DNA of 64,000 bases from Rotaria sp. Silwood1 (lineage: Eukaryota > Rotifera > Eurotatoria > Philodinida > Philodinidae): the NCBI GenBank assembly GCA_905250075.1, contig CAJNOP010000103.1:157429-221428 (forward strand), written 5' to 3'. Positions 11,457-23,123 of the stretch are shown here, piece after piece (position 1 is the stretch's first letter; each line of letters opens with the position of its first letter). The notes under the pieces were generated by a model. That model was not told the origin of the DNA. It did not search any database and saw nothing but the letters and a program-made list of their open reading frames with translations. A program made the translations under genes and the position numbers.

Positions 11457-11584
11457 TATATCATCTTTGTGTTAATCATCATTTTACTAAAAAGTATCGT
11501 CTATAAAAGATCTATACAAAGCGCAGTCGATCGATAAGATCGACAACTCAACAAAACGCGCAAAACGAACCAACTTATATCATA

Positions 11585-11899
11585 ATGATTGTATATGAGG
11601 TTTTTCGCATTATTCTGGTCATTTCATCTCTACATAAAGGTGTCATGTCGGCAACGCTCTGTTCCGGCGGTCAATATATTGCTGTATGTAATGACAAATG
11701 TTATGATACTTGTTTCAACAAAAGTATCAGTGGGATCCTTTGCAACAGTGGTCAATATTCAGATGTATGTAATGGAAAATGCTACGACACTCGATTTAAC
11801 AAATGCATCCTAGGAACTCTATGCCCTAGTGCTCAATATTGGGACGCGTGCAATGGACTATGCTATGATACTCGATACCAACAGTGTTCTAGTGGCTAA
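11585..11899 (+). CDS. Small secreted Cys-rich protein with three tandem modules
   Basis: A 104-residue protein with a hydrophobic N-terminus that looks like a signal peptide (about 1-22), followed by three modules of about 28 residues. Each has LCxSGQYxxVCNxKCYDTxxNxC; the third is slightly varied (LCPSAQYWDACNGLCYDTRYQQC). The CNGxCYDxxxxxC pattern resembles small Cys modules found beside fungal chitosanases and in other secreted animal or fungal proteins, so a carbohydrate-related extracellular role is possible but unproven. In the first module one Cys of the pattern is Ser. The ATG at 11585 is chosen because it is the first with a full hydrophobic leader. Confidence 0.72.
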   Translation: MIVYEVFRIILVISSLHKGVMSATLCSGGQYIAVCNDKCYDTCFNKSISGILCNSGQYSDVCNGKCYDTRFNKCILGTLCPSAQYWDACNGLCYDTRYQQCSSG

Positions 11900-13141
11900 A
11901 TTATGAGCATCATTATTTTTATGCGCTAAAACTTGCCGCATGTACTGTCACCCACAACACTGCTGACGTGAGTTTTCTCATATCATATCTTGAATAAATC
12001 AAGAACTAAAGGACAGTCAAGTTACCATTGCTTCTATCATATAATCGATGATGTTATTTAGACGATGTGGGTGTAGGAGTCTGGATGTGAATGTGGGTTG
12101 TGTGAGTGTAGATTTGGGTGGGTCTGCGTGTGGAATGTTGGTCCGTACAAACCTCACACATCCCACCCACATCCACATCCACAACGATGGTAGTTAATAA
12201 TTTTCAAAGAATGATTGATTCTGACAATAAAGTTTGTTTCTTTTTCATGAAAAAAATTAATGTCACCATCAACCGATTAACCGTATTTTAGTTAGCCAGA
12301 CGCCAGCGTAGATCAGTTATCAAAATGAGACTCTTTGAAAACACTGTATCGGCTGTTGCATCATTGAGACGTCAATATTTCGATCGAAGAGAAGAAAAAA
12401 TAACGCGATAGAAATGTTTCGGATCCGAGAAGAAAGAAAACTGAATACAGGAGTGAGATGAAAAATGCAAAGCAAAACAATGAGGCAACGATTCGTCAAT
12501 ATCTATCAATGAAGAACAAATGATGAAATGAGACGATGTTAGAGACAACAGATGACGGCTCCAGTACCACTCTGCAATATGACTCTAAGCTTTCTTGTAG
12601 AACTACTTTCTAAGTAGATGATCTGAACTACTTTGCTTCTCGGTAATTGAGATCGCGTTGATCTAGTTTATTCATTTTTTTTTCACTAACACATGTACGG
12701 CGACTCAAAGTAAGGCAGCTCGCTTTAGTTCCAGTGTCCAAGAATTGAAACTGATTAATAATTATTCGTAACTACTCATAACTAATTGCAGCTACACAAA
12801 ATTATGTATAATTACTCATCAATGAGTAAGTGTGGGTAATTCGCTAAATGCCGTGAATATTGCACGATTACTTGTCTTTTGTCTAATAATTAATAACTGT
12901 CATTGAGTGCAAGTTACGCCTTCTTCATTTCTCATATATATGGCTCTTTTCATTCAGCTTTTATTCGAAAAACATCCATGATCACTATGATTTATAATAG
13001 GTAGCAGTTATCTCTTGTTTGTACTGCTTTGTCAAAATTCTTTGGTAGATCTCCAGTAAAAGACGTTATAGTGCACATTTTAGTGTTTTATTATTTCTTT
13101 CTTACCAAAAGAAAACATTTTAATACAGATGCAAAATAAAA
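11900..13141. other. Intergenic, contains one telomere-like palindrome
   Basis: Apart from the telomere-like pair at 12065-12183 no feature is supported. The rest is AT-rich with no coherent frame on either strand. Confidence 0.45.
12065..12183. repeat. Telomere-like palindrome (G-rich 12065-12142, C-rich 12151-12183)
   Basis: Degenerate GATGTGGGTGTAGGAG-type repeats, then an 8-base spacer, then CCTCACACATCCCACCCAC and similar. Same polarity as the other pairs. Confidence 0.8.
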
Positions 13142-13530
13142 TTAATTGCTCATACAAAATGTTAATTGTCTTCGATACTTAGTTGTATTATTTCTACATC
13201 CACCACCATTGTGGCTGGGCACAACTGTGAATGGTCCTTGTTTATTGCATTGATCCACTGAATTAATTCCATAATTTGAGTATTTTTCAGATGTTACAAC
13301 GCAACAGTTATCCGAAATTGCTGTTTTATAATTTAAACCAATAAATGAATCAGCTATAAGAGATAAGACTGTTTCTGATCCAAGACTATAACCGTATGGA
13401 CATTCTCCTCCTACACCATCCAAGTAGTAACAATGAGCTTGATATAATATTTCGTTCAATGAACATTTATTTTTAATTTCAGCTGATGTTGATGTTGAAA
13501 GCGCGGTTGAATCCCTTAAGGAAAAACAAG
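13142..13530 (-). CDS. Cys-rich secreted-type domain (possible 3' exon of the next gene)
   Basis: The last 106 or so residues of a minus-strand gene, ending at the stop at 13142. The domain has CYYLDGVGGECPYGYSLG, then DNCCVVTSEKYSNYG, DQCNKQGPF and GGGC. I recall the same Cys pattern from small secreted proteins of basidiomycete fungi, so transfer is possible. The exon probably starts upstream of the Cys-rich part: an acceptor-like TTTTCCTTAAG lies at about 13514-13524 and the frame stays open through a Ser/Thr-rich run (STALSTSTSAE) into the domain. It may be the C-terminal domain of the gene at 13822-14334, whose exon ends in a perfect GTAAGT donor; the joining exon between them was not resolved. 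Confidence 0.6.
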
Positions 13531-13821
13531 GAAGTATGTTTAAAGTTTGCTTAGCAGTGAAAAGCGTGTATTCAATCGCTCTTGAATCAGTTCAAAACAA
13601 ATTAAGACAAAGTAATATGCAACTTATTTTAGCATTTAATAGTCGAAAACTTAAGGCATTCTCTGCCGAAAAGAAGGCTTGTTTTATAGATCAATGCATA
13701 TCTGTCATGCTGATGAATGTATCGGTACTGATACGAATCGTTTTTCAATCCATTGCTAGTACAAAAAGTAGCCCCTAATACTATTACAATGTTCGATACT
13801 TAAGCAATGGACAACACTTAC

Positions 13822-14334
13822 AAACATAAATCATCAATGACAAAAACTTCTATATGTTGACCATTATTAGTTGATGCATAGAATGTAATTGTATTAATAT
13901 CGAACCAATTTAATTCAATCATAGTTGAACGATTTTTTTCAATTTTAAATGATGCTTCTTTATAATACGTTGATGCACGTTGTGAAACCATCGATAATGT
14001 TACACTATCATTCCATGCAGATGAGGCAACAAATGATTTTATACTAAATTTATTTGGCATATCTATAGCGATTGTCATTCGTTCGCCATTCATGTTGAAT
14101 GCAACCCAAGTACCCGATTTTACAGCCGAATAAAAGCCACTGTCGGACCATTGTGGATATAGTTGTGTATCAAGTACATAAGCATTCGTCCATTTTAAAC
14201 CATGATAACCATTTGAGATCTTGGAATAGGTTGATGCATTTTCAAATGTGATTAGATTTGATTCCAAACAATCTAAAATGAATGTTTGCTTTCAACTTAC
14301 GAATGAGAGCAAATTCTTCAAACACTTTTTTCAT
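13822..14334 (-). CDS. Extracellular-type domain protein (GYxGLxWTN family), partial gene model
   Basis: The main exon (13822-14272) encodes about 150 residues: SNLITFENAS, SNGYHGLKWTNAYVLD, then a beta-rich run through FVIDDLC. This layout matches a domain found in secreted proteins of fungi, oomycetes and bacteria, where ITFED...IPNGYGGLNWxN is typical; no enzymatic residues are known to me. The exon ends in GTAAGT (13821 down to 13816) and starts after TTCATTTTAG. A candidate first exon with an ATG lies at 14301-14334 and its phase fits, but the intron would be only 28 bases, too short to trust. No signal peptide is seen in that short exon, so the true start may lie elsewhere. Probably one gene with the exon at 13142-13530. 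Confidence 0.6.
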
Positions 14335-15588
14335 GGGATCAGTGTTCTACAGGGATACCGTGGCAAGGATATGCTCACAGCTCATTATTCAGACAACAAC
14401 TATTCCATATAGTAGAATTTCAATAAGATGAGTGGATGTAGTCGATTCAATATATTGAACTTCTCATCCCTCAAGACTATACTGACTAAAGTTCGAAATT
14501 GTTTCTTCATTTCCAACGGAACTCAATAGGTTTGGAATCATGAAATGAGAAAGATGGGATGCTGCCTACGAATAAAATAAGTGGATGCATTTGTGATGTA
14601 TCAAATATTTCACGATAAACAATTTATAAAATTCAATTTTTTGGAAAACCGGCCTGTTGAAGTCAGTCCTTTTACTGGTTGGTTCACGAAATTTGAGCTA
14701 ACAACAGCTTTTTAAACTCGTCAACAAATAGTTCATCTGTTACAACAAGACAGAATTTCACTGCATGAATAACTTTCTGAGTACTCGTGCTTTGTTAGAT
14801 AACAACGCATGAAGTGATTCATGACTATGTTTAACCTCTAATTTATCAATCACAATTTCAAGTTTTTCATTCATCTCAGTTTCGAGAAACTCTAATTTCG
14901 TTCGTACCATGCTAAAGCAAAGAATTAAAACACTCTTCGAGAATTTTAATCAAAATTCTTATTTTTTGGACAGCAACAGTTGCCAGCTGTTAAAAGCAAT
15001 CGTAATAACCAGTCGTACTCTATCTTAACTAATAAAGTCTTATGCTCGATCTGCATTGGTGTTTTAGAGTTATAATTTTCTTCTTTTTTTATGGCAAATC
15101 ATTCCAACATTTTGTAAGAAAAATATTTGTTCTACAAAACACAGCCGTCAAGGTCAATTATGTTTTGTCCCTTTCATTTGATAGGATAGAGTTTGTCAAT
15201 AATCTACTAACATATTTCTATACCTATAGAACGATAAAGTGCTGACGGACATAAGCTTGACTAATAGTGTAGTACAAATTGTGGAGATAGTAAATGCGCA
15301 TCGAATACATGTTGATCTCGTCCGTTATCATGTGTACGATGATTGCACCGATAACATTTTCGATCGTACACAATCATATGTGGTGATTGTAAAATGCTAC
15401 ATGTTACGATCTTTTAACTACTGTAAGGATTTTTTTTTTCAAATAGAATGAATATAGGTGTGTAGATCTCGTCTATTTCAAGATACATCGATCTTAGAAG
15501 TACAAGTCTCATATGGCTTGCCCAATATTCGTAATAAAAAATCGTACATCCGAAGTTTTCACTATCCGAAGTAAGCTGTAAGAGTACA
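14335..15588. other. No gene seen
   Basis: AT-rich intergenic sequence. Small frames at 15042-15245, 15239-15451 and 15414-15605 show no motif or splice-supported structure. Confidence 0.4.
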
Positions 15589-16051
15589 TCACTTAAAAAA
15601 CTCACTTGATATTGTTTCTGTCGTTGACAAAACCATCTCTTTTGTTGTTGTTGTTGTTACTGTAACTGTTGGTGTCATTGCTACAATTAGAAAAAAGAAC
15701 AAAGTTATAGTGAAAACCGAACGTTTGCATCATTGATCAAATAATAAAATTCACAATAATCATAGCTTTTCGCTTGAAACATCCTTAATGCGGCGAAGCA
15801 AAGGAATACTTACTGTCCCCAACGCACTGGCACTCTACTTGTGACCAAATTAAATTTGCTGGACACGGTTTAAGATAACCATTACCGTGAAGACAATGCC
15901 AAAATGTGTGATAATCATCGGCATTTTCGAACATGCCATCATTCTTACATAAAAATGCTCCATCAATAAATTTTATACCGAAAATTAGGATATGTAGAAC
16001 TAGTATAGAATGCATTCGCTGCAAGACACGATGTCTCTTCAACAAGTGCAA
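15589..16051 (-). CDS. Small secreted CBM14 (peritrophin-A) chitin-binding protein
   Basis: Two exons: 15814-16051 and 15589-15680, joined by a 133-base intron with GTAAGT donor and TTGTAG acceptor in matching phase. The first exon gives a signal peptide (hydrophobic run MHSILVLHILIFGIKF, from the second Met) and one peritrophin-A/CBM14 domain: FLCKNDGMFENADDYHTFWHC, then CPANLIWSQVECQC. CBM14 domains bind chitin in extracellular matrices, gut linings and cuticle-like coats. The second exon encodes a Thr-rich tail (a run of ACA codons) ending SSEFFK, likely an O-glycosylated mucin-like stretch. The first Met (16051) puts a basic stretch, KRHR, before the hydrophobic core; the second Met is the more natural start. 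Total about 109 residues. Confidence 0.75.
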
Positions 16052-17042
16052 ATGAATTAGAAAAATAGTGTGACTTTCCTTTTTTGTTTTTCATTTTAAT
16101 TTTTTTCGGCTTACGAGCAAGTAACTGAATCTTCGCGCATCTGTGTTACGTACTAATCCTGTTAATATTTAATTTGTTTTAGCCCTTGACATTCCTTCTC
16201 TATTGCTGATTTGACAAGAACAAGTTGCACAAAAGTGGAAAGAAATATTGACGTGACACGAGTCGGGATGGCACTTTATCTTTACTACCCAGTAAAGTCT
16301 TCATATTTTACTCATTTCTTGAAAACAATAATCTTGAAAACCGATCAAAAGTAAAATATCACTAGATTGATCTTCAAAGTGACAGTAGAATTAAAAGCAA
16401 CTTTTAACCTAGATCTAAAATATTGATATCGTTGTTTCTTGATATTCATAGATTACTTTTTATCTTTCTTCTATTGTTGGTATGATTGTTTTTTTTTGTA
16501 TTTCAAATAATGAATGAATAATAACTTTTGATGTAAAGAATGAAAAATTTAACTCTAAGTATCAGCATACTTTTTTCATGGATTTATTACAAAACATCTT
16601 TTGTTAAAGAAATATATGAATTTGAAAATATATAACATAAAGGAATTTATCAATATTAAATGAACGTCGTTATAATTAATCATTGTATCGAGATAGTTTT
16701 CTTTTTCTATTTAAAATTTCTTTTCTAAGATTAAATCATCGAATAATACAATGCACATGTCAGTCAAGAATAACAATCTATTTTAGATTTTTCTGTCATT
16801 AACGGCAGATGAGATTCTCTTTTTTTTATGGCATATTTATTTCTCAACGACTTATTATTATCATCTTCATGATTATTATGTTTCATTGGAGAATTTATAT
16901 ATCTACTTAGATTTTTAAAAAAATCTCTCTTGAAAGCAACATGCATGATAACTATATAAATGAAAAAATACTCATTCTACCATTTCATAAGTGAGAAATG
17001 TCTGAAAAAGAAGAATCAATTCAGTAAGAAATCAATATGTTC
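16052..17042. other. No gene seen
   Basis: AT-rich sequence without a coherent frame. The missing N-terminal half of the adjacent GPCR is not found here in any frame. Confidence 0.4.
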
Positions 17043-17783
17043 TAAATATGAATGATATTATTGATCAAGTGTCCAACATTATTTTTACGTGTTTTTTCTA
17101 TTAATTGGGCAAATAATCGTATTGGATGTAATATACATTTCTTTATTTTATTTATTGTTCCATTTCAAGCTAATCTACTGCTTATTTTAGCTTCATTTGA
17201 TCGTTATTGTTCTAGTTCACAATCCTGTCGACTTCATTCGAGAAGTACAATTCGAAAGACAAGAATAATTATTATTATTGGAACCATTGTATCTGCTCTT
17301 TATATATCACCCATGTTATCTACTTATAACTGGAATGAAACACAATAAATGTTTACCACAATCGAATATTTTAATTCGTATTTATATATTTAGTCAAATA
17401 TTTCTCTATTATATTTTAACATCTATATTAATGTTTATATTTGATTTGTTGACTATTCATAATATTCATCAACAATCTACTCGTGCAATATCTGTGACAG
17501 TATCTATGCGAGGTCGACGTACCGAAGGACAATTAACTAGAATGTTAATTCTTCAAATTATTGTTCATCTTATTCTCATACTTCCATTTGGTATTACATA
17601 TAGTATGAATTCATTTGTACCATCGACACAAACACCAACTGTGATAGCTTTACGTCTAGCTTTTGTAATACGGTAGCAATGTAATTATTTTGTTTCATTT
17701 TTTCTTTATACTTTTTCTGGATATGTTTATCGTCAAGAATTTCTACAAATATTGAGTTTCGTTGAAATTCGAAACACATTATG
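17043..17783 (+). pseudogene. 5'-truncated rhodopsin-like GPCR pseudogene (TM3 to TM7)
   Basis: The sequence encodes the second half of a class A GPCR of the type expanded in bdelloids. TM3 is GCNIHFFILFIVPF..., followed by the DRY box as ASFDRYC; TM4 is IIIIIGTIVSALYI; TM5 is FSQIFLYYILTSILMFIF; a third loop with MRGRRTEGQLTRM precedes TM6 LILQIIVHLILILPF; TM7 is CNYFVSFFLYTFSGYVYR. TM1 and TM2 are absent. One frame change lies at about 17340-17350 between the WNET and KCLPQ segments, and an in-frame TAG (about 17674-17676) precedes TM7; neither site has splice signals. It is therefore a non-functional host gene copy, probably of fairly recent origin given how well TM3-TM7 are kept. Confidence 0.8.
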
Positions 17784-19524
17784 AATATCTCTCGTAGGAA
17801 ATTAAAAAATTATATATCAAGAGATGTTACTAATTAATGTTGTTGTATATGCTACAAATGAGATGATGAATGATGTTTTTAATTCATGTTGTAAATAATA
17901 AAAACTATGTAGAATATTAATAATATCCATTTTTTTTTATTTATTATATAGTAGGTTTTTCCGCCGAACAAGTGTATACTTATGTTCATTTATTAATTCA
18001 AGGAATTTCTATTTGATAATACAAGATAGTTATGCTAAGCAAGTCATGTGAGATGGTACAATAAAAATAATATTTTAATGATGTGAACGACCATTGCTTT
18101 TGAATAAAGATCATATGTACTCTGTTAACTTTGAGCAGTTATGGGTATTGTGAAAGAGTTCGTGCTGTTCGCGTACTTCTGTCGAGATACTGTATTTTTG
18201 CGGTGTTCTTTTAGCACAAAGCTGTCGTCTCCTTTATAGAAACACTGGAAAAGTTGGTTTTCGAATCTCGACTTGAAATTTCACACAGAGATAGATTTGA
18301 AACAGAATAGTCTATTGTGAAATTTTCAAATCTTTCTATCGTTGCTCTCTTCAGATAAGATTATAGTAAAACTGCATCTTATAGGGTATTCTTATTACAG
18401 GATAGAAGCAACTCAAACTTCTCCGGCTAAGACCTATGTTTGTGTGAAATTTCACATGAAATGTCGAAAAATCAGCTTTTCCAGTATTTCTGCGAGGAAT
18501 TTTAATTATGTGCTAAAAAATATCGCAAAAATGCAGCATATACGGAGAAATAAACTAATAGCACGAACTATTCCGCGATTTCTATAACTGATCAGGGTCT
18601 ACATGATGTACACCATTTCGATTGAAAAATCAACAATCAATTGAGGAATTTCCTTCGTTAGATCGATTTGTTACTTTGACTTTTTTTGTAGCTTCTATCT
18701 GTATACTGTCACATGTTGATGCTTGTAATTAAATATCGCAATATACAAAAAACCTTCGAATATTAATTGTGATCTTCATAACATGGTCATGGCGACAGAC
18801 ATTATCAAGCCTATGATATATAACTGGAAAATGATGAAGTGCAAAACAGCCAAAATCAGTTTTGTAATGTTCAAACGTCGATTGGGCTTATCCCTTATGC
18901 AATAAAGAGGATCTTAGGTAAAATCGGCCTTGAAACCGATATTATACTTGTCAAGCAAAAGCGTATAACTCATGACTTTCAAAGGTTCGAATTTTATCTA
19001 AGAATGCGCTCCTTCAGTAACATTTATGGAGCACTGATTGACTTCATTCAAAAGTCAAAGAAAGCTTCCTTAAACAAATCGTTATTTGTTTGCTTTTTAA
19101 AATTGTTTGAAGGAATTTTCCAACATGGAGCTGAGAAGTAGACTCAAAACTTTTTCGAGTTAGAGAGTATCTAAAGAATACTTATATGGAATTTTGGAAA
19201 GATTTCGACTCATCTTATTAGATGTCCAACTTTACGACAGAGTATGAGCGCATCGAACGTTACAAAACAAACAGTGAGTATAGATGTGCAAAGATTGCAA
19301 ATGACGTATGAAGTTCATAGCGACTAGAAAATTTTTTCATGAAATCTGACACAACTTTTACTGATTCAAGTGTATAAAAGAAACCTCTTTTGACTATCAT
19401 TTAATAACACGTAAACGTGGATCTAGTCCGTTTTTTAAGTTATTGAATTTTATGTTTAAAGAAACTTTCGAATATAATTATGTAGTCGTGTTTGTTTCTC
19501 TTTTTCTTAACTTCAGTATATTTG
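17784..19524. other. No supported gene
   Basis: Two frames (18342-18587 and 18839-19141) are open but have no recognisable domain, no splice-supported extension and no bias that sets them apart from background. Nothing else is seen. Confidence 0.4.
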
Positions 19525-20771
19525 TCAATCAGACCACTTTGTAAGTCCAAATAGCTGGCGTCCTAAGAGAGTGAGATCTACTTCTGGATCAATGTTAGCA
19601 GCTTGAAGCTTGGCTAAAATTCCCTTGCGTCGATTTTCGACTCGTTCCGATGTCATAGCAGGATGTTCGGCAGGAAACATTTTGAAGAATTGAGCAAAAC
19701 GAGGGCGAAGACTACGATTCGCTCGTGATCCATGCATCGTGCGTTGATCCCATAGGATAGCTGAGCCGGCACGAGTAGAAATATGGCAAGCGGCGGCATA
19801 AAGCTCCGAAATGTCGTTCTCATGAAAGACATTGAACGTCGAGTAGAGACCATATTTGGAGCACCATGCTTGGTGCTCGGTCGTCCATTGCGATAGATAG
19901 CGATGGAAGCCGGGGACAAGCCAAAAACCACCATCTTCTTCCAGATTATCAGCGAGATTCACTAGACCCTGGACGTGTCGCTCTCCGATTGTGTCACAGC
20001 CAGGTTCATTATTTTCCGTAATCCAATCGTCATCATCTTCATAGCTCAATGAAGTGAGAACTTCGATTTGATGCGAGTTGTCCTTATCTAGAGTAAAGAT
20101 CAGAAATTATCCTAAACTATACAAAAGAGAACAAAGCAAACCTTTGAAATATCTCCATGGATTCATGTCCAAGTGAAGATTGGTCATTGTTGTTCGCTTG
20201 GGATGTTCCTTTGTAGGTCGAAACATTCCATAGCGATCTTGATTAACTAGAAGTTTTTTCGTTCCTAGAATAGTTGCGAAAGCAGTATGCAATGCTGGTG
20301 TTTGTCGATTGAGCAAGATTTGCCGAGTCCAGAGACTGGCATCACCAATGATACCCTCCTCTACTAGACCTGTTCTGCTCCAGAGCCTAAAACAATAGAG
20401 TAGATTGTAAACAATAAAAAATCAACTAAGAACATTTACTGTAAGTTCCAAAGATTTTCATCGTGACGTATAGGTTGTCCTACAAAAGACTCGATCACAT
20501 TCCAGATGTCCGAGATCGTCTCTTGACATTGCTCTGGTGTGAAGACATTTGCGAGGACTACGAAGCCGAACTGCTCGAAAAACTTACGCGCCTCATTAGC
20601 TTCCGGACAGTCGTGACTAGAAAGAATGAAACTCTTCACAAAACCTTCCAAGTCTCTTGGCACAGAGAGTGGTTGAAATTTGTCAGTAGCGGCTGCCATT
20701 GTAATGAAAGAAGTTATTGTTAAAGAAATACTGCACAGCAAATAAAAATAGTATGTTGAAATGGTAAGCAT
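19525..20771 (-). CDS. Phytanoyl-CoA dioxygenase (PhyH)-like 2OG-Fe(II) oxygenase
   Basis: Three exons, 20440-20771, 20142-20386 and 19525-20087, with introns of 53 and 54 bases and matching phases, give 379 residues. The 2OG-Fe(II) signature is complete: HLD (His182, Asp184) in HLDMNPW, the strand GGFWLVPGFHR (245-255), and distal His311 followed by Arg317 in MHGSRANRS, which should bind iron and the 2-oxoglutarate carboxylate. The PhyH superfamily hydroxylates lipids, small metabolites and some proteins; this is not a close match to peroxisomal phytanoyl-CoA hydroxylase and there is no evident PTS1 (it ends KWSD), so the substrate is unknown. A second Met at 20699 (MAAATDKF) may be the true start: the 24 residues before it are hydrophobic and could instead be a signal peptide. 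Confidence 0.88.
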
Positions 20772-22210
20772 AAAAGGTGAGGCTATAAATCAAAGTATGA
20801 GTTGCGCAAGACTCGTGCAACTATTTGCCATGAATAATATTATGGGGTAAACTTATGATAGATAGAGAAAGAAAAAATACCATGACCCTTGAGGAACGAA
20901 AAACAACAAAATATATGAGTCATCTCACTACATTGCTCAAACGAATGGGCGTTAGAGGACAATGCATTCTTCGGAATGGAAATTTTCAAAGCACTTAACA
21001 GAAGAATATAGCCTAAATCATTAATTGCTGTTTCGAGAGTCATAGAATTCTCAATTATCGTTCATCCATCGTTTGTTTTTATAGAAACTTTGTTAATATA
21101 TGTGATGAGAAATTGTGTCCAAATGTATGCATGTTGACACTTCTTTACTTCATACTCAGCATCATTCATTTAAGACGCTTTTACACATGAAAATGCTGAA
21201 ATTAGTAAATTGCTAAAGAAGATAACTCTATTTGTAGACTTGTTTTGCTGGAAAAATAGTTTAGATGAGTATTAAGTCAATAAGCAATTGCTAGAAAACA
21301 ATTATTGTCTGTATGTAATATATATATATAAATATTTCATAAGCTTTGCATCCATTTTGACTTCTTTGAATATTTTTCAAATGTCACAAGCTGAGCAAAC
21401 ATTGAAATTAAATATTGAAGACTATATTTGAATCACCATCAAAATTTTATTCACTGAACTGCTATCATCAGTAAACAAGTGCATTATTAAAAAATATTAA
21501 TGTAATATTAAAATAATTTTAGCAGACGTATTTCACTGAATAGAAGGTACTTGTTTACTTTAAACACAGTCCTCACCTTCACATGGTGCTGTGTAATGTT
21601 TTAGTCACATGAATGAGTACAAGGATTGTGTTCAAAATGAACTGGGACCTTAATGTATAATCTATTTATTTATCCAATCTTAGCAAAATCATAGATGCAG
21701 AGAGATACACAACGATTTCTTCATCATCACAATAAATATAGAGTTATCTTAATATTAAGAGAGAATTCAAAAAGGTCTTTATACTTCATTAGATTCTATT
21801 CAGTCAGTTTGTTTTTTTACTTGCGAGGTGATTAAAATGTGTAATAACTTTCTCTTGTATCATTTTTAGACTCGTTTTTTTCTTCTAACAATGTTGAATT
21901 TTAACACATCCAATAATACATTACTTTTTTTTATCCTTGTTGATTATATTATTTTCATAACTGTCCATACTTAGTCATGCTACTGTTTAACAAGCGAAAT
22001 ACAAAATTAAAAAAATGTTTGAGCTATTTTTTTTTGCCTACTAAAAGTTAATGATAGTTATCTGTCATGTTATCAAATAGGTTTATTTATCCCTAATTCT
22101 TCTTTATTTTTAATATATTTAATTTGAAATAAATATTTTCATATAAAAACAAAAATCTATTGAATTAAATAAAAATCTAGAAAAAAATTAAAATGACACA
22201 AAAAAAAAGT
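20772..22210. other. No gene seen
   Basis: AT-rich intergenic sequence between two minus-strand genes, with a short (TA)n run at about 21320-21330. The frame at 20840-21043 has no motif. Confidence 0.45.
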
Positions 22211-23123
22211 TCAATTTGTTATTTGTTGATTAATTGTTTGTTGTTCTGTTGTATTATCTGAATTTTGATCATCGATTCCTTCTTCAATACCTGCAAAACG
22301 TCGAGCTAATTTAGCAAGTAAATCAGCTTGTTGAGATATTTGTTCTGTATATTGTCGAATTTGTTGAGTTTGTTGATCAACAATTTCAATAAGCATTAGA
22401 CATGTACGACACTTAATATAAACAATAAAGACTATTGTCTATTTTTTGTTTATAATATTTACTTGATTAGATTGATTCGAGTTTTGTTGTTGTTCTTCAA
22501 CAATATGAACATTTGTAGGCTGATTCACATCATTTTCATTATTATTTATTTGAATATTTTCAATTAAAATTGGTTCATTCGAATTATCTTGATCAATAAT
22601 TTGTTGACGTTCTACAATCGAAGGTGATGATGGATATGTATGAATTGTTGATACTCGTCTAGAAAAAAGTTTTTTTTTTAAATTGAAATTCAAAAAAAAA
22701 AAAGAAAAGAAAATTTCAATCTACTGATGAACAAAATCAGTTTCAATTGTTGAAATCGAATGAATAGATGAATGTGTTCGTCGTAAAGATGAATTATGAT
22801 CAGAAAATGTTCTTATATATGGATGATTTCGATGAGAATTATAATCTTCTCGACGATGAACTGGACATGGATGATGAGAACGATTATTATTATAATCATC
22901 ATCAGCTAATTGAAGACGTATTGCATCGATAGGTTGTTTATCAGATATTTGTTTTGGAACATGAAAATGTTCTCGAAATGTTAATGGACGATTCATTGAC
23001 ATTTTATTCATACCCTTGAAAGAAATTATTATTTAATCTAAAGATCTTTAAAAAAAAATCAAAACAACTTACCCGACCATAAATTAATTGATTTCGCAAC
23101 GGACGATGATGAGTCCAATTCAT
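22211..23123 (-). CDS. Orphan low-complexity protein with C-terminal coiled coil
   Basis: Four exons fit perfectly in phase: 23073-23123, 22725-23014, 22463-22658 and 22211-22411, with introns of 58, 66 and 51 bases, total 245 residues. I do not recognise the family. The N-terminus is MNWTHHRPLRNQLIYGR; the second exon is basic and rich in His, Arg, Asn and Ser; the third is Asn/Gln/Ile/Glu-rich; the last (about 180-245) is Gln-rich with a heptad-like pattern (QQTQQIRQYTEQISQQADLL), a probable coiled coil. No signal peptide or membrane segment. It looks like a largely disordered cytosolic or cytoskeletal adaptor, but that is inference. The clean splice phases across three introns argue strongly that it is a real gene. 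Confidence 0.75.

Noticed and set aside
11225-11506. Frames on both strands rich in Gly/Val or His/Thr/Pro
   Set aside because: Artefacts of the telomere-like palindrome at 11280-11456.
13536-13778. 80-residue plus-strand frame
   Set aside because: It is antisense to the likely intron and linker region of the minus-strand gene at 13142-14334 and has no motif.
18839-19141. 100-residue frame
   Set aside because: No recognisable domain or supporting structure; could be chance in AT-rich DNA.
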